The notes below the pieces were generated by a model. That model had not been told where the DNA came from. It was given only the letters and a program-made list of their open reading frames with translations, and made no database searches. Of a stretch of DNA of 64,000 nucleotides, positions 21,652-32,359 are shown piece after piece (positions within the stretch are counted from its first letter, which is position 1; each line of letters starts with the position of its first letter). Source of the stretch: Sorex araneus (Eukaryota; Chordata; Mammalia; Eulipotyphla; Soricidae); NCBI RefSeq assembly GCF_027595985.1, contig NC_073305.1, forward strand, positions 175,013,209-175,077,208, given 5' to 3'. The translations under genes and the position numbers were made by a program.

Positions 21652-22144
21652 TAAAATTCCTTATGCCCTGCCTATTCAAAAAAAAAAAAAAGTAAACCAA
21701 AGATTGAATTACCAACTTCCTCGAGAAGGGGAGAAGGGGAAAGGAGTCAGGGAGATCTGAATCAGCTCAGATCAGGGTTGGGGGAGAGTTGGGACAAGAT
21801 CCTTTTCTGGTAACTGATTGGCACTACAGCAGGGAACTGTCAAGAGAGGTGGCCCATATACTAAGATTGGAAAGGAAAAAAAAAAAAACTCAGCATGGCC
21901 TTTGGGCAGGTAGGACCCACATGCTCAGCCTTCGTGAATGTTTCGGATGTGAGAGCCGCCCTCCCTGTTTTGCCCATGGCTTTTCCATGAACTCTGTGAT
22001 CACAGCCACGGGGCTCCCTGCCCAGCCTAGGGACGGTCAACTGTGCAGAGCCACTTGGAATGCAAATGAAGGTTACCTTCCCAGAAAGGAAATGAAGGAG
22101 TAGCGGAATATGAAGTCTGAGTTGGCTCTTCCCAAGCATTAAGA
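21652..22144. other. Repeat-poor interval
   Basis: No recognised element or gene. Confidence 0.5.
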
Positions 22145-22149
22145 CTGAT

Positions 22150-22282
22150 CTCTGCGCCAGCGATGTAGTTTGACGTGTGTGAGGTCCCAGGTTCCTTCTC
22201 TGAGTCTACAAGAAAAAAAAATTGATGTCCCTGAGATCATGCAAGGCAAGTGCCTTAACCCCTGCTCTCTCTCTCTCTGGCC
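22150..22282. mobile_element. Two short SINE remnants
   Basis: An ID-like piece (GTGTGTGAGGTCCCAGGTTC plus A tail) followed by an antisense type A head (GCAAGGCAAGTGCCTTAACC). Confidence 0.5.
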
Positions 22283-22323
22283 TACTAGTAACACTCTTCT
22301 CTGAGTTCCCCCGGACACTGCTG

Positions 22324-22489
22324 GTTTTTTTTTATGGCCACACCTGGTGGTACTCAGGGCTTACTCCTGGCTCTACTCTTAGGGATCACTCCTGGTGTTG
22401 CTCAGAGTCTCATAGCGGGTGCTAGGGATAGAACCCAGGTTGGTTGTGGGAAAGGCATTATCCTGCCCGCTGTACTATCTCTCTGGCCT
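22324..22489 (-). mobile_element. Type A SINE, old, antisense
   Basis: GGCCACACCTGGTGGTACTC through CTATCTCTCTGGCC. Confidence 0.85.
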
Positions 22490-22644
22490 CCGTTTGAGAC
22501 TTCCGCTGACTTTCCTTAATGGTGGAGCCTGGAATCCTCGCATTCCCTGGCACTGGGCTGTCGAAGCCCACCTACTGCAGGGACTGTTCTTGCTCCACTG
22601 GGTTCCTTCCAACCCAGTCTAATCACTGTGGCTCTTTCCCACAA

Positions 22645-23010
22645 TAGTTACTGGAGAAAAAGTGGTCCTGCGTGCTATTGGCGGGAGGGGGAAACTGATG
22701 CAGCCACTATGGAAAACAGTTGGGAAGTTCCTTGAAAACTGAAAAATAGAGTTCCCATAGGAGCCATTCATCCCCCTTTGGGAATACACAGCCAAAGGGA
22801 ATAAAAGCAGCACAGCCTGATGGCAGTATCACTCATGGTCCTGAGATTGGAAACCACCAAGGTCCCTGCCGGCAGGCAGTTGGGGGATGAAAATGGCATA
22901 GATGCACTGCACGGCGCATAAGATTGCTGTGCCAGGAGAAAGGAGGAATCCTGCCATCTGTGACAACACGACGAGCCTTGCATTGTTTGTTCAGTGAGGT
23001 CAGTCAAGCT
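22645..23010 (+). mobile_element. Ancient mammalian L1 ORF2 3' region
   Basis: GCAGCCACTATGGAAAACAG, then CATAGGAGCCATTC, AAATCCTGCCATCTGTGAC-like and GAGGTCAGTCAAG follow mammalian L1 ORF2 order. Many frame-breaking differences; not coding. Confidence 0.85.
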
Positions 23011-23145
23011 GAGGAAGGTGAGTGTTGGTGCACCCCTTCTTGGAGCAGCCTGCCCCTCTCTGCTGCAGGGGTGCTGCCTTCTCCCTCTGGCACACTCACT
23101 GTGGGAGGGCCAGTGTGTCAACAACTTGGAGTGTGGAATTCCTTT

Positions 23146-23330
23146 CTTAGTTGCTTTTTCCTATGGGGGCCACAAAAAGCACAGCAAACCCAGCTGTGCT
23201 TAGGGTTTGCTCCTGTCTCTGTGCTCAGACATCCCTCCTGGGGTGTGGGGGACATGTGTGGTATTAAAGATTCAACCTGAATAGACCGCATGCAAGGCAA
23301 ATGCCCTATCCGCTACCGTCTCTCCAGCCC
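23146..23330 (-). mobile_element. Type A SINE, old, antisense
   Basis: Contains an extra AAAAGCACAGCA near the start; ends CTCTCCAGCCC. Confidence 0.8.
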
Positions 23331-23605
23331 ATATGATTCCTTGCTTTGACTTTTATTTGTGAGTGAGGTGACATCCCTCTCCACCTGCTTGAGACCATTT
23401 GGGGACATATTTGAACTGGGGTCTCTTGCTCCAACCTACTGAGCTGTCTCTCCAATCCTCTATAGTTTAGGAGACTCTCTCTTCACTCTCTCCTCTTTAT
23501 ATTTTCTGTATAAAGCCTTTTTATCCTGAAAAAAAGGATAAATATTATATATAATAGCACTTACAGTGGAATCCAAAAACATCTCATAGAAACCAAGTAG
23601 AATAA
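23331..23605. other. Short repeat-poor interval
   Basis: Includes an 8-nt-loop hairpin TTTATCC/GGATAAA near 23520 and a possible remnant SINE end at 23440-23458. Confidence 0.4.
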
Positions 23606-23718
23606 GGGGCTGGAGAGATAGGAAAGTAAGTAGGGTGCTTTCCTTGCATGCGGCTGACCTGGATTCTATCCCCAATATCCCATATGAGCTCCAGAACATC
23701 ACCAGGAGAAAATTTGAG

Positions 23719-23806
<88 letters not shown>

Positions 23807-23875
23807 TATTTCTTTCTTTCTTTCTTTCTCAGAGCCAGGAGTAAGCTCTGACATCACCAGGTGTGACCTAAAATT
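23606..23875 (+). mobile_element. Type A SINE with internal (CTTT)n expansion
   Basis: The head is at 23606-23716; a pyrimidine tract splits the body, which resumes at 23830 with AGAGCCAGGAGTAAGC and ends GTGTGACCTAAAA. Confidence 0.9.
23718..23829. repeat. (CTTT)n microsatellite inside a SINE
   Basis: About 27 units, one interrupted by TTTATTTC. Confidence 0.98.
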
Positions 23876-23878
23876 GGA

Positions 23879-23965
<87 letters not shown>

Positions 23966-24080
23966 GAAAGAGGAAGGAAGGAGGGAAGGAAGGAAGGAAG
24001 GAAGGAAGGAAGGAAGGAAGGAAGGAAGGAAGGAAGGAAGGAAGGAAGGAAGGAAGGAAGGAAGGAAGGAAGGAAGGAAG
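23876..24080. repeat. (GAAA)n then (GAAG)n microsatellite
   Basis: Pure purine tract grown from the SINE tail; complementary to the (CTTT)n tract 47 nt away. Confidence 0.98.
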
Positions 24081-24100
24081 AAGATAGTAGTAGCCAAGGA

Positions 24101-24405
24101 TTGGGGGTGGAGTGGGGGAATGAGGTGTTTGTTAAAGGGTACAAACTCTAAGTTAGGAGATGAATGAGGCCCAGGGAACTAATAGACAGGGGCAATTATA
24201 GTTAATAACATTGTATTATATAGTTGAACTTACTAACAGAGTAGGTCTTTTGTGGTTTTCACCACAAAAAAGAAAAGGCAATTATATGACATGTTGGAGG
24301 TGTTAGGGAGTGCTCGGGTGGGAGTCATTTTGTAATTTTAAAGTGTGTCATATCAACAAGATATATGCCTTAAACTTATACAATGTTGCATATCTGGATT
24401 TAAAA
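24101..24405 (+). mobile_element. Ancient mammalian L1 3' UTR (L1M-type)
   Basis: GGGTACAAACTCTAAGTTA, then CAATTATAGTTAATAACATT, TTTTCACCACAAAAAAG and CCTTAAACTTATACAATGTT, the classic order of old L1 3' UTRs. Confidence 0.9.
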
Positions 24406-24417
24406 AAATATATATAT

Positions 24418-24580
24418 GGACCATTTCCAGCAGTGCTCAGGGGCTAACCCTGAGTGACCATGTCCAGAAGCTGCTCCTGGCAGTGCTCAGGGCACAACTT
24501 GGTGCCAGGGATTGAACCCCAGCTTCCCGCACACAAAGCATGTATTTGCACTGGCCCTTCTAGCTGCGTCCCTGGCCCCA
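24418..24580 (-). mobile_element. Type A SINE, old, antisense
   Basis: Contains a partial duplication of the CAGTGCTCAGG segment. Confidence 0.7.
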
Positions 24581-24869
24581 TGATATTATTTGTCAGTTAG
24601 AGTTCAGTAATGCCAAGCCGGGTAAAACGGGTATTTCAGAGTAAATAAGGAGAAAGAACGAAGCAGAGAATAGACAGCGTGGAGAACGGAAGGGAAAGCG
24701 GACGGGAGCATCCCAGAGTATCCCTGTGCGGGATGAGAGAGAATCAAGCTGACTGAGCCGTGGGATCGGGCAGGACCCAACACGCAGGCGCTAAAGGGCC
24801 CCATTATTCACTCATCTCTGTAACCTCCGTGCCAAGTGTAGGAGGAAGAGTAATAATCGTCAGAGCTAA

Positions 24870-25020
24870 TGTGCAGGGAACCGTTTTATATGTGGAGTCA
24901 TTGTGTAAGTGCTTATATGAATTAGCCGATTTGCTCTTCACAGTGGCCCTCTGAAGGGGTGCTATTAGCACCCACATTTTGTAGTTAAAGAGAAGGCGGC
25001 ACAGCGCCAATCTTCCACTA
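24870..25020 (-). mobile_element. MIR fossil, antisense
   Basis: ATATGAATTAGCCGATTTGC, CTCTTCACAGTGGCCCTCTG and ACCCACATTTTGTAGTTAAAG match the antisense MIR core with expected divergence. Confidence 0.65.
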
Positions 25021-25040
25021 GCCCAAACTGACAGATCCAG

Positions 25041-25187
25041 GGCCGGAGAGAGAACTCAAGGGCCTGAGCACAGGCATTGGGTGCAGGAGGCCCCTGCCCG
25101 AAGCCCCAGCACCCCCAGATCCCTGAGCAACAGAGCCAAGAGTGCGCCTGAGTTCCACCAGGGGTGGCCCCAAAGCCAAACAAACAT
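25041..25187 (+). mobile_element. Type A SINE, very old
   Basis: GGGCCGGAGAGAG head; GGGGTGGCCCCAAAGCC end. Confidence 0.65.
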
Positions 25188-25268
25188 GGTGGCGGGTCTA
25201 GCAGGGAGCAGCATGGTATTAAGGATGCTCCCGCCCAGTCTTCACACTTCAGCAAGAGTATGCAGGTA

Positions 25269-25450
25269 GGCCGGAGAGCCAGGACAGCAGGGAGGGCACT
25301 TACCTTGCATTTGGCTCCAACCTAGGTCCCCATCGCCGGCACCCCATATGGTCCCCTAAGTCCTGCCAGTTCTGATCCCTGAGTGCAAGCTAAGCGTTAG
25401 TCATTATTACTACCAGGTGTGATCCAAAAATACTAAACAAATAACAGCAA
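25269..25450 (+). mobile_element. Type A SINE, old
   Basis: Complete with ATTATTACTACC inserted before the GGTGTGATCC end. Confidence 0.8.
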
Positions 25451-25819
25451 ACAAAAAGGACCGAATACAGGTAACTAACTGGAACAGGGACCCAGTAAGA
25501 AATGTGGGGGGAAAAAATCACAGTATACAATATAATCAGCAAAACAGAGAAGTGGATTTGAGTGAAAGTGCTTTTATTCATCACATGGATGTGGTGTCTC
25601 AACTTCCTGTGGAGGCTGCTGCCCTTGTGTCTTGTTTTGGGGTCCCTCCATTTCAGAATCTCATTCCAGGTAGATCTCAGGCATTAGAGTCAAACTTATA
25701 GGCTGCTGAGATGTCAAGGCAGGTGATGTTAGCCATCCCTTCTTCCCTCACCAAAAACAGAAAAAATTGCATCATATATAATTTGATGTACCCAGACTCA
25801 TACACAGTGATTTGCACTT
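25451..25819. other. Repeat-poor interval
   Basis: No recognised element. Confidence 0.45.
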
Positions 25820-25962
25820 CTTTTTTTTTTTTTCCCCCTCTTTGGGTCGGTTCCTGGGAATCACTCCTGGCGGGGCTCAGGGACCATAGTGGGGGTTGGA
25901 GATCAAACCTGGGTCAGCATGTGCAACACAGGAGGCTGACCCGATGCACTATATCCAGCTCA
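25820..25962 (-). mobile_element. Type A SINE, old, antisense
   Basis: Shortened at the tail side; CACTATATCCAGCTC end. Confidence 0.7.
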
Positions 25963-26265
25963 GAGTGATTCTGACTTAGAGCTTGAGGCGGGGCCTGGAC
26001 ACCTGGGTTTGGGGGTAACATTAAAGTGGGGGCCGAGAGAGTGTTACAGTGCACTCAGGTGCTTCAAGCAGCCATGATTGGAAGCAGGAGACGATGGTTG
26101 AGTTCAGAAAGTTTTAAGAGACTAGAAAGAGGTAAGATTCAGGAAGCGTCCCACGGTATGGAAGGATCCTCCTAGGTGGAATTCCAGAGAAAGGCAGAAA
26201 CCTTTCTCTATTCATAACTTCTTCACTAGGGGCATGGCTGAGCACTTTTCTTTATTTCTTTTTGC

Positions 26266-26449
26266 AATATTTTTTTTCTTTTTCGCTTTTTGGGTCACAC
26301 CTAAAAGATGTTCAGGGGTTACTCCTGGCTCTGCACTCAGGAATTACTCCTGGCAGTGCTTGGGACGCCATATGGGATGCTGGGAATCGAACCCGGGTCT
26401 GCCACACGCAAGGCAAACACCCTCCCCGCTGTACTATTGCTCCAGCCTC
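26266..26449 (-). mobile_element. Type A SINE, antisense
   Basis: Flanked by GGCTGAGCACTTTTC at 26236-26250 and 26450-26464. Confidence 0.94.
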
Positions 26450-26479
26450 GGCTGAGCACTTTTCACTGGGTTTAATGTT

Positions 26480-26665
26480 TTTTGGTTTGTTTTTTTTTTT
26501 TGGTTTTTGGGTCACACCTGGCAATGCACAGGGGTTTCTCCTGGCTCTTCACTCAGGAATTACTCCTGGCAGTGCTCAGGGGACCATATGGGATGCTGGG
26601 AATCAAACCCGGGTCGGCCGCGTGCAAGGCAAACGCCCTACCCACTGTGCTATTGCTCCAGCCCC
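26480..26665 (-). mobile_element. Type A SINE, young, antisense
   Basis: Perfect 17-bp duplication TCACTGGGTTTAATGTT at 26463-26479 and 26666-26682; its target overlaps that of the preceding SINE. Confidence 0.96.
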
Positions 26666-26690
26666 TCACTGGGTTTAATGTTACAGTAAT

Positions 26691-26863
26691 AGAGCACAGA
26701 GAGACACAGGGGTTAAGATGCTTGCCTGACATGAGGCCAACCCCAGTTCAAATTCCCGATACCATGTATGATTCCCTCAGCATCACCAGGGCTCACTCCC
26801 AAGCATGGGGACAGGAACAGCCTCTAAGCACCATATGTGGCCCAATACATCCATCCCCAAATT
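26691..26863 (+). mobile_element. Type A SINE, old
   Basis: AGAGACACAGGGGTTAAG head, diverged body, no clear tail. Confidence 0.7.
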
Positions 26864-27089
26864 ATCACAAAGATGGGGGTGGGGACAGGCAGGATTAAGA
26901 GCCTGTCGCCAGGACTTTGTCCAGGGGAAATTGCTTGGATTCTTGATGGTCTTCTCATGTTCTTATCAAGACCTTTAGTTTCCCTTGAAACTTCCTCCTT
27001 TTCTGAGGGGGATCCACCCTTCTCTGGGTGGTGCCTCAGTTTCTCCACCTTCAAAGAGCTCAGGATTTGCATCTCAAGAGAAATAGACT

Positions 27090-27180
27090 TGGGGCTAGAG
27101 CAATAGCACAGAGGGTAGTTTGCAGGGTGTGACCCAAAAAGCAAAAAAAAAAAAAAAAAAAAAAAAAGAGAGAGAGAGAG
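27090..27180 (+). mobile_element. Type A SINE, internally deleted
   Basis: The head to GGGTAG is joined to the GGGTGTGACCCAAAAAGC end, losing about 100 nt; long A then GA tail. Confidence 0.88.
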
Positions 27181-27294
27181 AAAAATGGACTTCATGCCCT
27201 CAGGCTCCTTGGGTGGGGGGGTGGGCGTGACTAGGCATCTTCCCGGAAAAGCTCATTATCAGGGCCTCCTTCATTACACTACCCACCTCCTCTC

Positions 27295-27425
27295 TACACC
27301 AACTCAGTCCCCCAGCACCACATGATCTTCCCCCCCCTGCCCCGCCCCCAGCACTATCAGGACTAACCCCTGAGCACAAAGCCAGAAATAACTTTCCCTG
27401 AACACTGCTGAGTGGGCCCAAACAC
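27295..27425 (+). mobile_element. Type A SINE, 5'-truncated, old
   Basis: Body from ACCACATGATC to GCTGAGTGGGCCC only. Confidence 0.6.
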
Positions 27426-27458
27426 ACTGCCCAACTTCCAACTTTTTCTTCTTCTTCT

Positions 27459-27637
27459 TTTTTTTTTTCTTTTCCTTTTTGGGTCACACCCGGTGATGCA
27501 CAGGGGTTACTCCTGGCTCTGCACTCAGGAATCACTCCTGGCACTGCTCAGGGGACCATATGGGATGCTGGGAATCAAACCTGGGTCGGTCGCGTGCAAG
27601 GCAGATGCCCTACCCGCTGTGCTATTGCTCCAGCCCC
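27459..27637 (-). mobile_element. Type A SINE, antisense
   Basis: Near-consensus from GGGTCACACCCGGTGATGC to GCTATTGCTCCAGCCCC. Confidence 0.95.
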
Positions 27638-27667
27638 CCCCCCAACCCCACTTCTTCTTTTTTAAAA

Positions 27668-27850
27668 AAAATCTTTTTATTCAGGCACTGTGATTTGCAA
27701 AATTATTCATTATTGAGATTCAGACAGATAGTTCCAGTACTAACCAGTGTGAACTTCCCTAGGCCAGTATCTCCAGATTCCTCCCCGCCCCCCCCCACCC
27801 CCGCCCCATCCTGCCTCCTCCACAGGCGCGCTGTTAAGTTTGGTTCCTGT
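27668..27850 (-). mobile_element. Shrew L1-type 3' end, antisense
   Basis: TTTTTATTCAGGCACTGTG, TTTGCAAAATTATTCATTATTG and ACTAACCAGTGTGAACTTCC align with the copy at 12.41 kb. Contains a C-rich run. Confidence 0.7.
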
Positions 27851-28204
27851 AGTTTGACTCTCCTGCTTTCAGTATTGTTGACTCCCAACTATTTTTTAAA
27901 GAAAACTTCTGCACCAGGCAGAGGACCAATTAATGGAGTCTTCAAAGTGTGGAAGGCATCCTTTGGGTTATTCCCTCCACAGAACTTGCAGTTAAACTGG
28001 AACACAAGCCAATGAGCAATTAGAGTGAGGGCAGGGGAACTGTGGCGGTTGGGCTGGATGTAAATCAGGCGAGGTGATGGCAGTTGAAAGGAATGGGTAT
28101 TCAGATCTTTGTGACTCACAGTATGCGGGTAACTTTGCAAGACAGAGCTTCACCAGTCAGAAAATGAGTAACTTCTGGGAGGGACAGTTCAAAGAGCTGA
28201 GCAC

Positions 28205-28340
28205 GGGCTTGGTTTGCAGGAGGCCCAGTCCCTGGGCACTCCCTGGGCACTCCCTGGTGCCTTGAGCACTGCTGAGTGACCCCTTCGCACAGAGCCAGGA
28301 GTAGCGCTGAATACACCCCAGGTATGATCCAAAAGCCAGC
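28205..28340 (+). mobile_element. Type A SINE, very old
   Basis: Contains a tandem CTCCCTGGGCA duplication; ends CCAGGTATGATCCAAAAGCC. Confidence 0.6.
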
Positions 28341-28409
28341 AACTAAGTGAAAAGAGAACAGAAGAAAGATGAATAAGCATCCAGAAAATGAGTAAGGATC
28401 CAGCTCCAT

Positions 28410-28563
28410 GGACAAAGTCCATGCTTTCTTTGCAGGCTTGAGGGCTGGGTTGGGTCCCTCTCACCACAGGGTCCCCTGAGCGCTGCCAGGAGCAACCCCC
28501 AAGCACAGAGAGGGAACAGTCCTGAGCATCACCGGGTGTGACTCAAAAACACAAAAGAAAAAG
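28410..28563 (+). mobile_element. Type A SINE, old
   Basis: 5' part diverged; GGTCCCCTGAGCGCTGCCAG to GGGTGTGACTC clear. Confidence 0.72.
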
Positions 28564-28828
28564 AATACAACCTGTGTCTCGGGAGAGTGGGAAATGAATT
28601 AGGGGAGACAGGAAATAAAGAATGGGTCAGAAATCATTTCATGATATTCTACTATAGACATGACATGTTTTGCCCAAGTTGCACTCCTGAGTTCTAAATC
28701 ATCTATGAACTCTGGAGGTGTTTACCCTGCAAGCAATTAAGACTTCACACAAATCAAACTGAACTGGAAATATGCCTGTTCCTCTCCTTTCCCCACCTCC
28801 CTGAGCTGCACTGTTATCCACCTGCACA

Positions 28829-28983
28829 GGGCTGAAGGATAGTGCATAAGGAGCTTGTCTTGCACATGGCTGACCAGGGGTTGATCCTCAGCATCAACAT
28901 GGTCTCCCAAGCTCTGCCAGGAGGGACTCCTGAGCACAGAACACTGAGCACTGCCTGGAGTGGTCCTAAAGCCAAAAGAAAAT
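28829..28983 (+). mobile_element. Type A SINE, old
   Basis: AGGGCTGAAGGATAGTGCA head; body shortened. Confidence 0.75.
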
Positions 28984-28998
28984 GGGAAATCTGGAGTA

Positions 28999-29148
28999 AA
29001 GGGTGGAAGTGATAATACAGTGTGTAGGCACTTGCCTTGCAAGTGGCCAACTTAGGGTCAATCCCCAGAACCTCTTACGATCCCCTGAACAGTGCCAACA
29101 GTGATCTCATAGCACCACCAAGTATGCCCCCAAAACAAAAACAAAAAT
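28999..29148 (+). mobile_element. Type A SINE, old
   Basis: Head to tail behind the previous copy; AAACAAAAAC tail. Confidence 0.75.
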
Positions 29149-29171
29149 CTGAAATAGTGGATAGAGAGTCC

Positions 29172-29228
29172 CTGAGCACTGCAAATGGGGGAAGTCACTT
29201 GCTTTGCATGTGACTGACCTTGGTTCAA
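29172..29228 (+). mobile_element. Type A SINE remnant beside a purine tract
   Basis: A head fragment ending GACTGACCTTGGTTCAATG directly abuts the microsatellite. Confidence 0.5.
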
Positions 29229-29240
29229 TGAAAGAGAGAG

Positions 29241-29339
<99 letters not shown>

Positions 29340-29771
29340 AAGAGAGAAAGAGAGAAAGAAAGGAAGAAAAAGGGAGGGAGGGAGGGAGGGAGGGAGGATG
29401 GAAGGAAGGAAGGAAGGAAGGAAGGAAGGAAGGAAGGAAGGAAGGAAGGAAGGAAGGAAGGGAGGGAGGAAGGAAGGGAGGGAAGGAGGGAGGGAGGAAG
29501 GAAGGAAGGAAGGAAGGAAGGAAGGAAGGAAGGAAGGAAGGAAGGAAGGAAGGAAGGAAGGAAGGAAGGAAAGAAGAGAGGGAGGGAGGAAGGAAGGAAG
29601 GAAGGAAGGAAGGAAGGAAGGAAGGAAGGAAGGAAGGAAGGAAGGAAGGAAGGAAGGAAAGAAGAGAGGGAAGGAGGGAGGAAGGAAGGAAGGAAGGAAG
29701 GAAGGAAGGAAGGAAGGAAGGAAGGAAGGAAGGAAGGAAGGAAGGAAGGAAGGAAGGAAGGAAGGAAGGAA
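29229..29771. repeat. 540-bp pure purine microsatellite
   Basis: (GAAA)n, then (GA)n, then (GGAA)n with interspersed GGGA blocks; no pyrimidine except one T at about 29399. Two AAAGAAGAGAGGG modules sit about 88 nt apart. Confidence 0.98.
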
Positions 29772-29900
29772 AAGAAATCTGGACCTGGAAATAGATTTTA
29801 ATTTTCTCCCCCAGCTCTTGAGCAAATCAGTCCCCCAAATGTCCTCAAATTCTCCCCTATTCTATTCCACGTAGCCATACCTTAATCATGGGCAGTCTTC

Positions 29901-30086
29901 GGGGGCTGGAGCAAGAACACAGCGGGTAGGGCATTTGCCTTGCATGTGGCCAACTCGAGTTCGGTTCCCAGAATCCCATATGGTCCCCTGAGCACTGCCA
30001 GGAGTAATTCCTGAGTGCAGAGCCAGGAATAACCCTGTGCATTGCCGGGTGTGACCCAAAAAGCAAAAAAAAAAAAAAAAAAAAAA
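29901..30086 (+). mobile_element. Type A SINE, young
   Basis: Near-consensus; flanked by ATGGGCAGTCTTC and ATGGCAGTCTTC. Confidence 0.94.
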
Positions 30087-30100
30087 TTCATGGCAGTCTT

Positions 30101-30645
30101 CACCCCAAGCTCATGTTCTGAACGGGGGCATTTATTGAGATGTACAGATTCCTCAGAACTGTTGGGAGACTGAAGAAACAGACTCTGGGCCGAGCTTGCA
30201 GACAGCAAATTTATTGTGTTCCTAATCATCCCTTTTAGCCGGAGTATAAAAGGGTGGGCAGGATGTGGGTTTTTAGTGCCAAAACCACGATAGCCCTGGG
30301 AAAACCAAGCTGGCAAATTTTCCTAAATCTGCACACCACACCCAAACGTGGTCATCAAGGGCTGAGAGTTGCTTCTACCATCATCAGGCAGCCCTGAGAA
30401 TTGGGGGACTGTTGGAATATGCACAGCCCTGGCAGAATAGGGTGCATGCTCTCTTTGCGGTCAATCCTGATTTGATCCCTGGCGCCACATTGTCCCCCAA
30501 ACACTTCCCCACCCAGCAAGCTTCAAGCAGCAACGTGTTCTTGAACCCTACTGGTGACAATCACTGGGAGCTGTGATTGTCATCAAGTAAGGTGTGAGTG
30601 ACAAGCACTGCTTGGAATACCCACCTACCCACCCCCCCCCCACAC

Positions 30646-30684
<39 letters not shown>

Positions 30685-31162
30685 TCCATGCACACACAAA
30701 AGAAACTAATTGGAGGTCATTCAGCATTTCTGGATTTTTCAGTGACTGGACAAATTAACAAGCATGAGATTATAAGAGAAAATAAAGGGGTTTATTAATA
30801 ACATGTATACACATGAGAGAAACCCAGCAATGCTGGAAATCACTTATGCAGAGCCAGGATCCAGAAGCTAGTCCCTTTTTGTCTGGAAATGGGGACAGGA
30901 CTTCCAGGAACCCAGGGCCCTGCATGACCCTGGCAAGTGCCATACAGCTCAGTCCGTTCCGGGTCCTCAGAGCCATCGCAAAGTAGCTTAGCTAAGCAGA
31001 GGTCATTGGGAAGGAGAAGGGGGAGGTCATCTGGGGCGTTTATCAGGGACCCTCCAGGAAACAGAGGTATGCAGATTTAGGTTCTGCTTCTCCTTGAGCA
31101 GATAAGGAGATTAGGCCTTCCTGCCTCCAGCGCAAAACAGCAGTTACGGAGAAAAACAGTGT
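30101..31162. other. Mostly repeat-poor interval
   Basis: Contains a (CA)n tract and a probable old SINE fragment at 30415-30530 (GATTTGATCCCTGGCGCCAC). No gene recognised. Confidence 0.5.
30641..30684. repeat. (CA)n microsatellite
   Basis: Preceded by a C run; two TACA interruptions. Confidence 0.97.
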
Positions 31163-31337
31163 TGGGCAGAAGGCCGTACAGCAAAGAGGGCTTTTGCCTT
31201 TTATGTGGGCGACCCAAGTTTGATCCCTGGTTTGCATCCATATGGTCCCCCAAGCCCACCAGGGGTGACTTCTAAGTGCAGAGCCAGGTATAACCCCTGA
31301 GCATGGCTGGATATGACGTCCAAAACAAAACAGAGAA
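31163..31337 (+). mobile_element. Type A SINE, old
   Basis: Extra TTTGCAT before CCATATGG; body otherwise complete. Confidence 0.8.
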
Positions 31338-31457
31338 ATAATTACACACAAATAGAGTTTCAGATAGGCCCGCCATGCCGCCTTTGGGATTCCTTCCCTG
31401 AAATCAACATTTTACCAAAGGTAGGCAGATTTGGGAGGCACAGGGACATCCACACAC

Positions 31458-31576
31458 AGAGGTATTCAGGGGCTACTGCCAGCTCAGAGCTCAAGGGGAC
31501 CATGCATTGCCCAGGATGGAATCAGGGCCTCCTGCTACCAAAGCACATGCTCACCCTACTGACCTCTCTTTCTGCT
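31458..31576 (-). mobile_element. Type A SINE, old fragment, antisense
   Basis: Body shortened; ends CTGACCTCTCTTTCTG. Confidence 0.55.
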
Positions 31577-31692
31577 GGGGGAAAGGTATCTTTGCTGTCA
31601 CTACCAAACCATGCTGCATAATCATACTCTCATCAGCATGCTGAGCAGTGCACGGAGGCCCAAGCCGGCTCTGCTTACAGCCACATGCATGG

Positions 31693-31865
31693 TCCAAGAC
31701 AATATAGTGGGAGTAGGGCACTTGCATTGCTCTGCAGCCAACCCGAGTTTGATTCCCGGCAACTCATCTGGTCCCCTCAAGCACCGCCAAGAGTGATCCC
31801 TGAGAAGAGGGCTAGGAGTAAGCCCTGAGCACTCCTGGTTATGCCCCCCACTGTCCCCACCTCCA
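31693..31865 (+). mobile_element. Type A SINE, old
   Basis: Head eroded; body intact to GGTTATGCCCCCC. Confidence 0.8.
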
Positions 31866-31898
31866 CCACCACCAAGGCCTTATGCAAAATTTATTAAG

Positions 31899-32146
31899 TT
31901 GGTCATTGTCATTGTCATCCTGTTTCTCATCGATTTGTTCGAGCGGGCACCAGTAACATCTCTCATTGTGAGACTTATTGTTACTGTTGTTGGCATATTG
32001 AATACGCCATGGGTAGCTTGCCAGGCTCTGCCGTGGGGGCGCAATACTCTCGGTAGCTTGCTGAGCTCTCTGAGCCCAATGGAGGAATTGAACATGAGTC
32101 CACTTCATGAAAGGCAAACGCCCTACCACTGTGCTACCGCTCCAGC
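31899..32146 (-). mobile_element. Type B mosaic SINE, full length, antisense
   Basis: The tail is (GACAAT)n when read in the element's sense. CCATGGGTAGCTTGCCAGG and CTCTCGGTAGCTTGC modules are intact. Confidence 0.92.
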
Positions 32147-32181
32147 CGTATTAAATTGGTAGAGTCTAAATTACATCCTTC

Positions 32182-32359
32182 AGGAGCTGGAGTGATAGCA
32201 CAGCAGGTAAGGTGTTTGCCTTGCACATGGCCAACCCAGGTTCAATTCCCAGCATCCCATTTGGCCCCCCCTGAGAACTGTCAGGAGTAATTCCTGAGTG
32301 CAGAGCCAGGAGTAAACCCTGTGCATCGCCAAATGTGACCCAAAAAGAAAAAAAAAAAA
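32182..32359 (+). mobile_element. Type A SINE
   Basis: Complete; target duplication AAATTACATCCTT on both sides. Confidence 0.93.

Noticed and set aside
22768-23124. Open frames over the L1 fragment
   Set aside because: The DNA aligns with an old L1 ORF2 end, and these frames are not the ORF2 frame.
29058-29825. Long frames of repeating FLPS, LPSFFLSF or ERKKERKK residues
   Set aside because: They are translations of (TTCC)n, (CTTT)n and (GAAA)n microsatellites.
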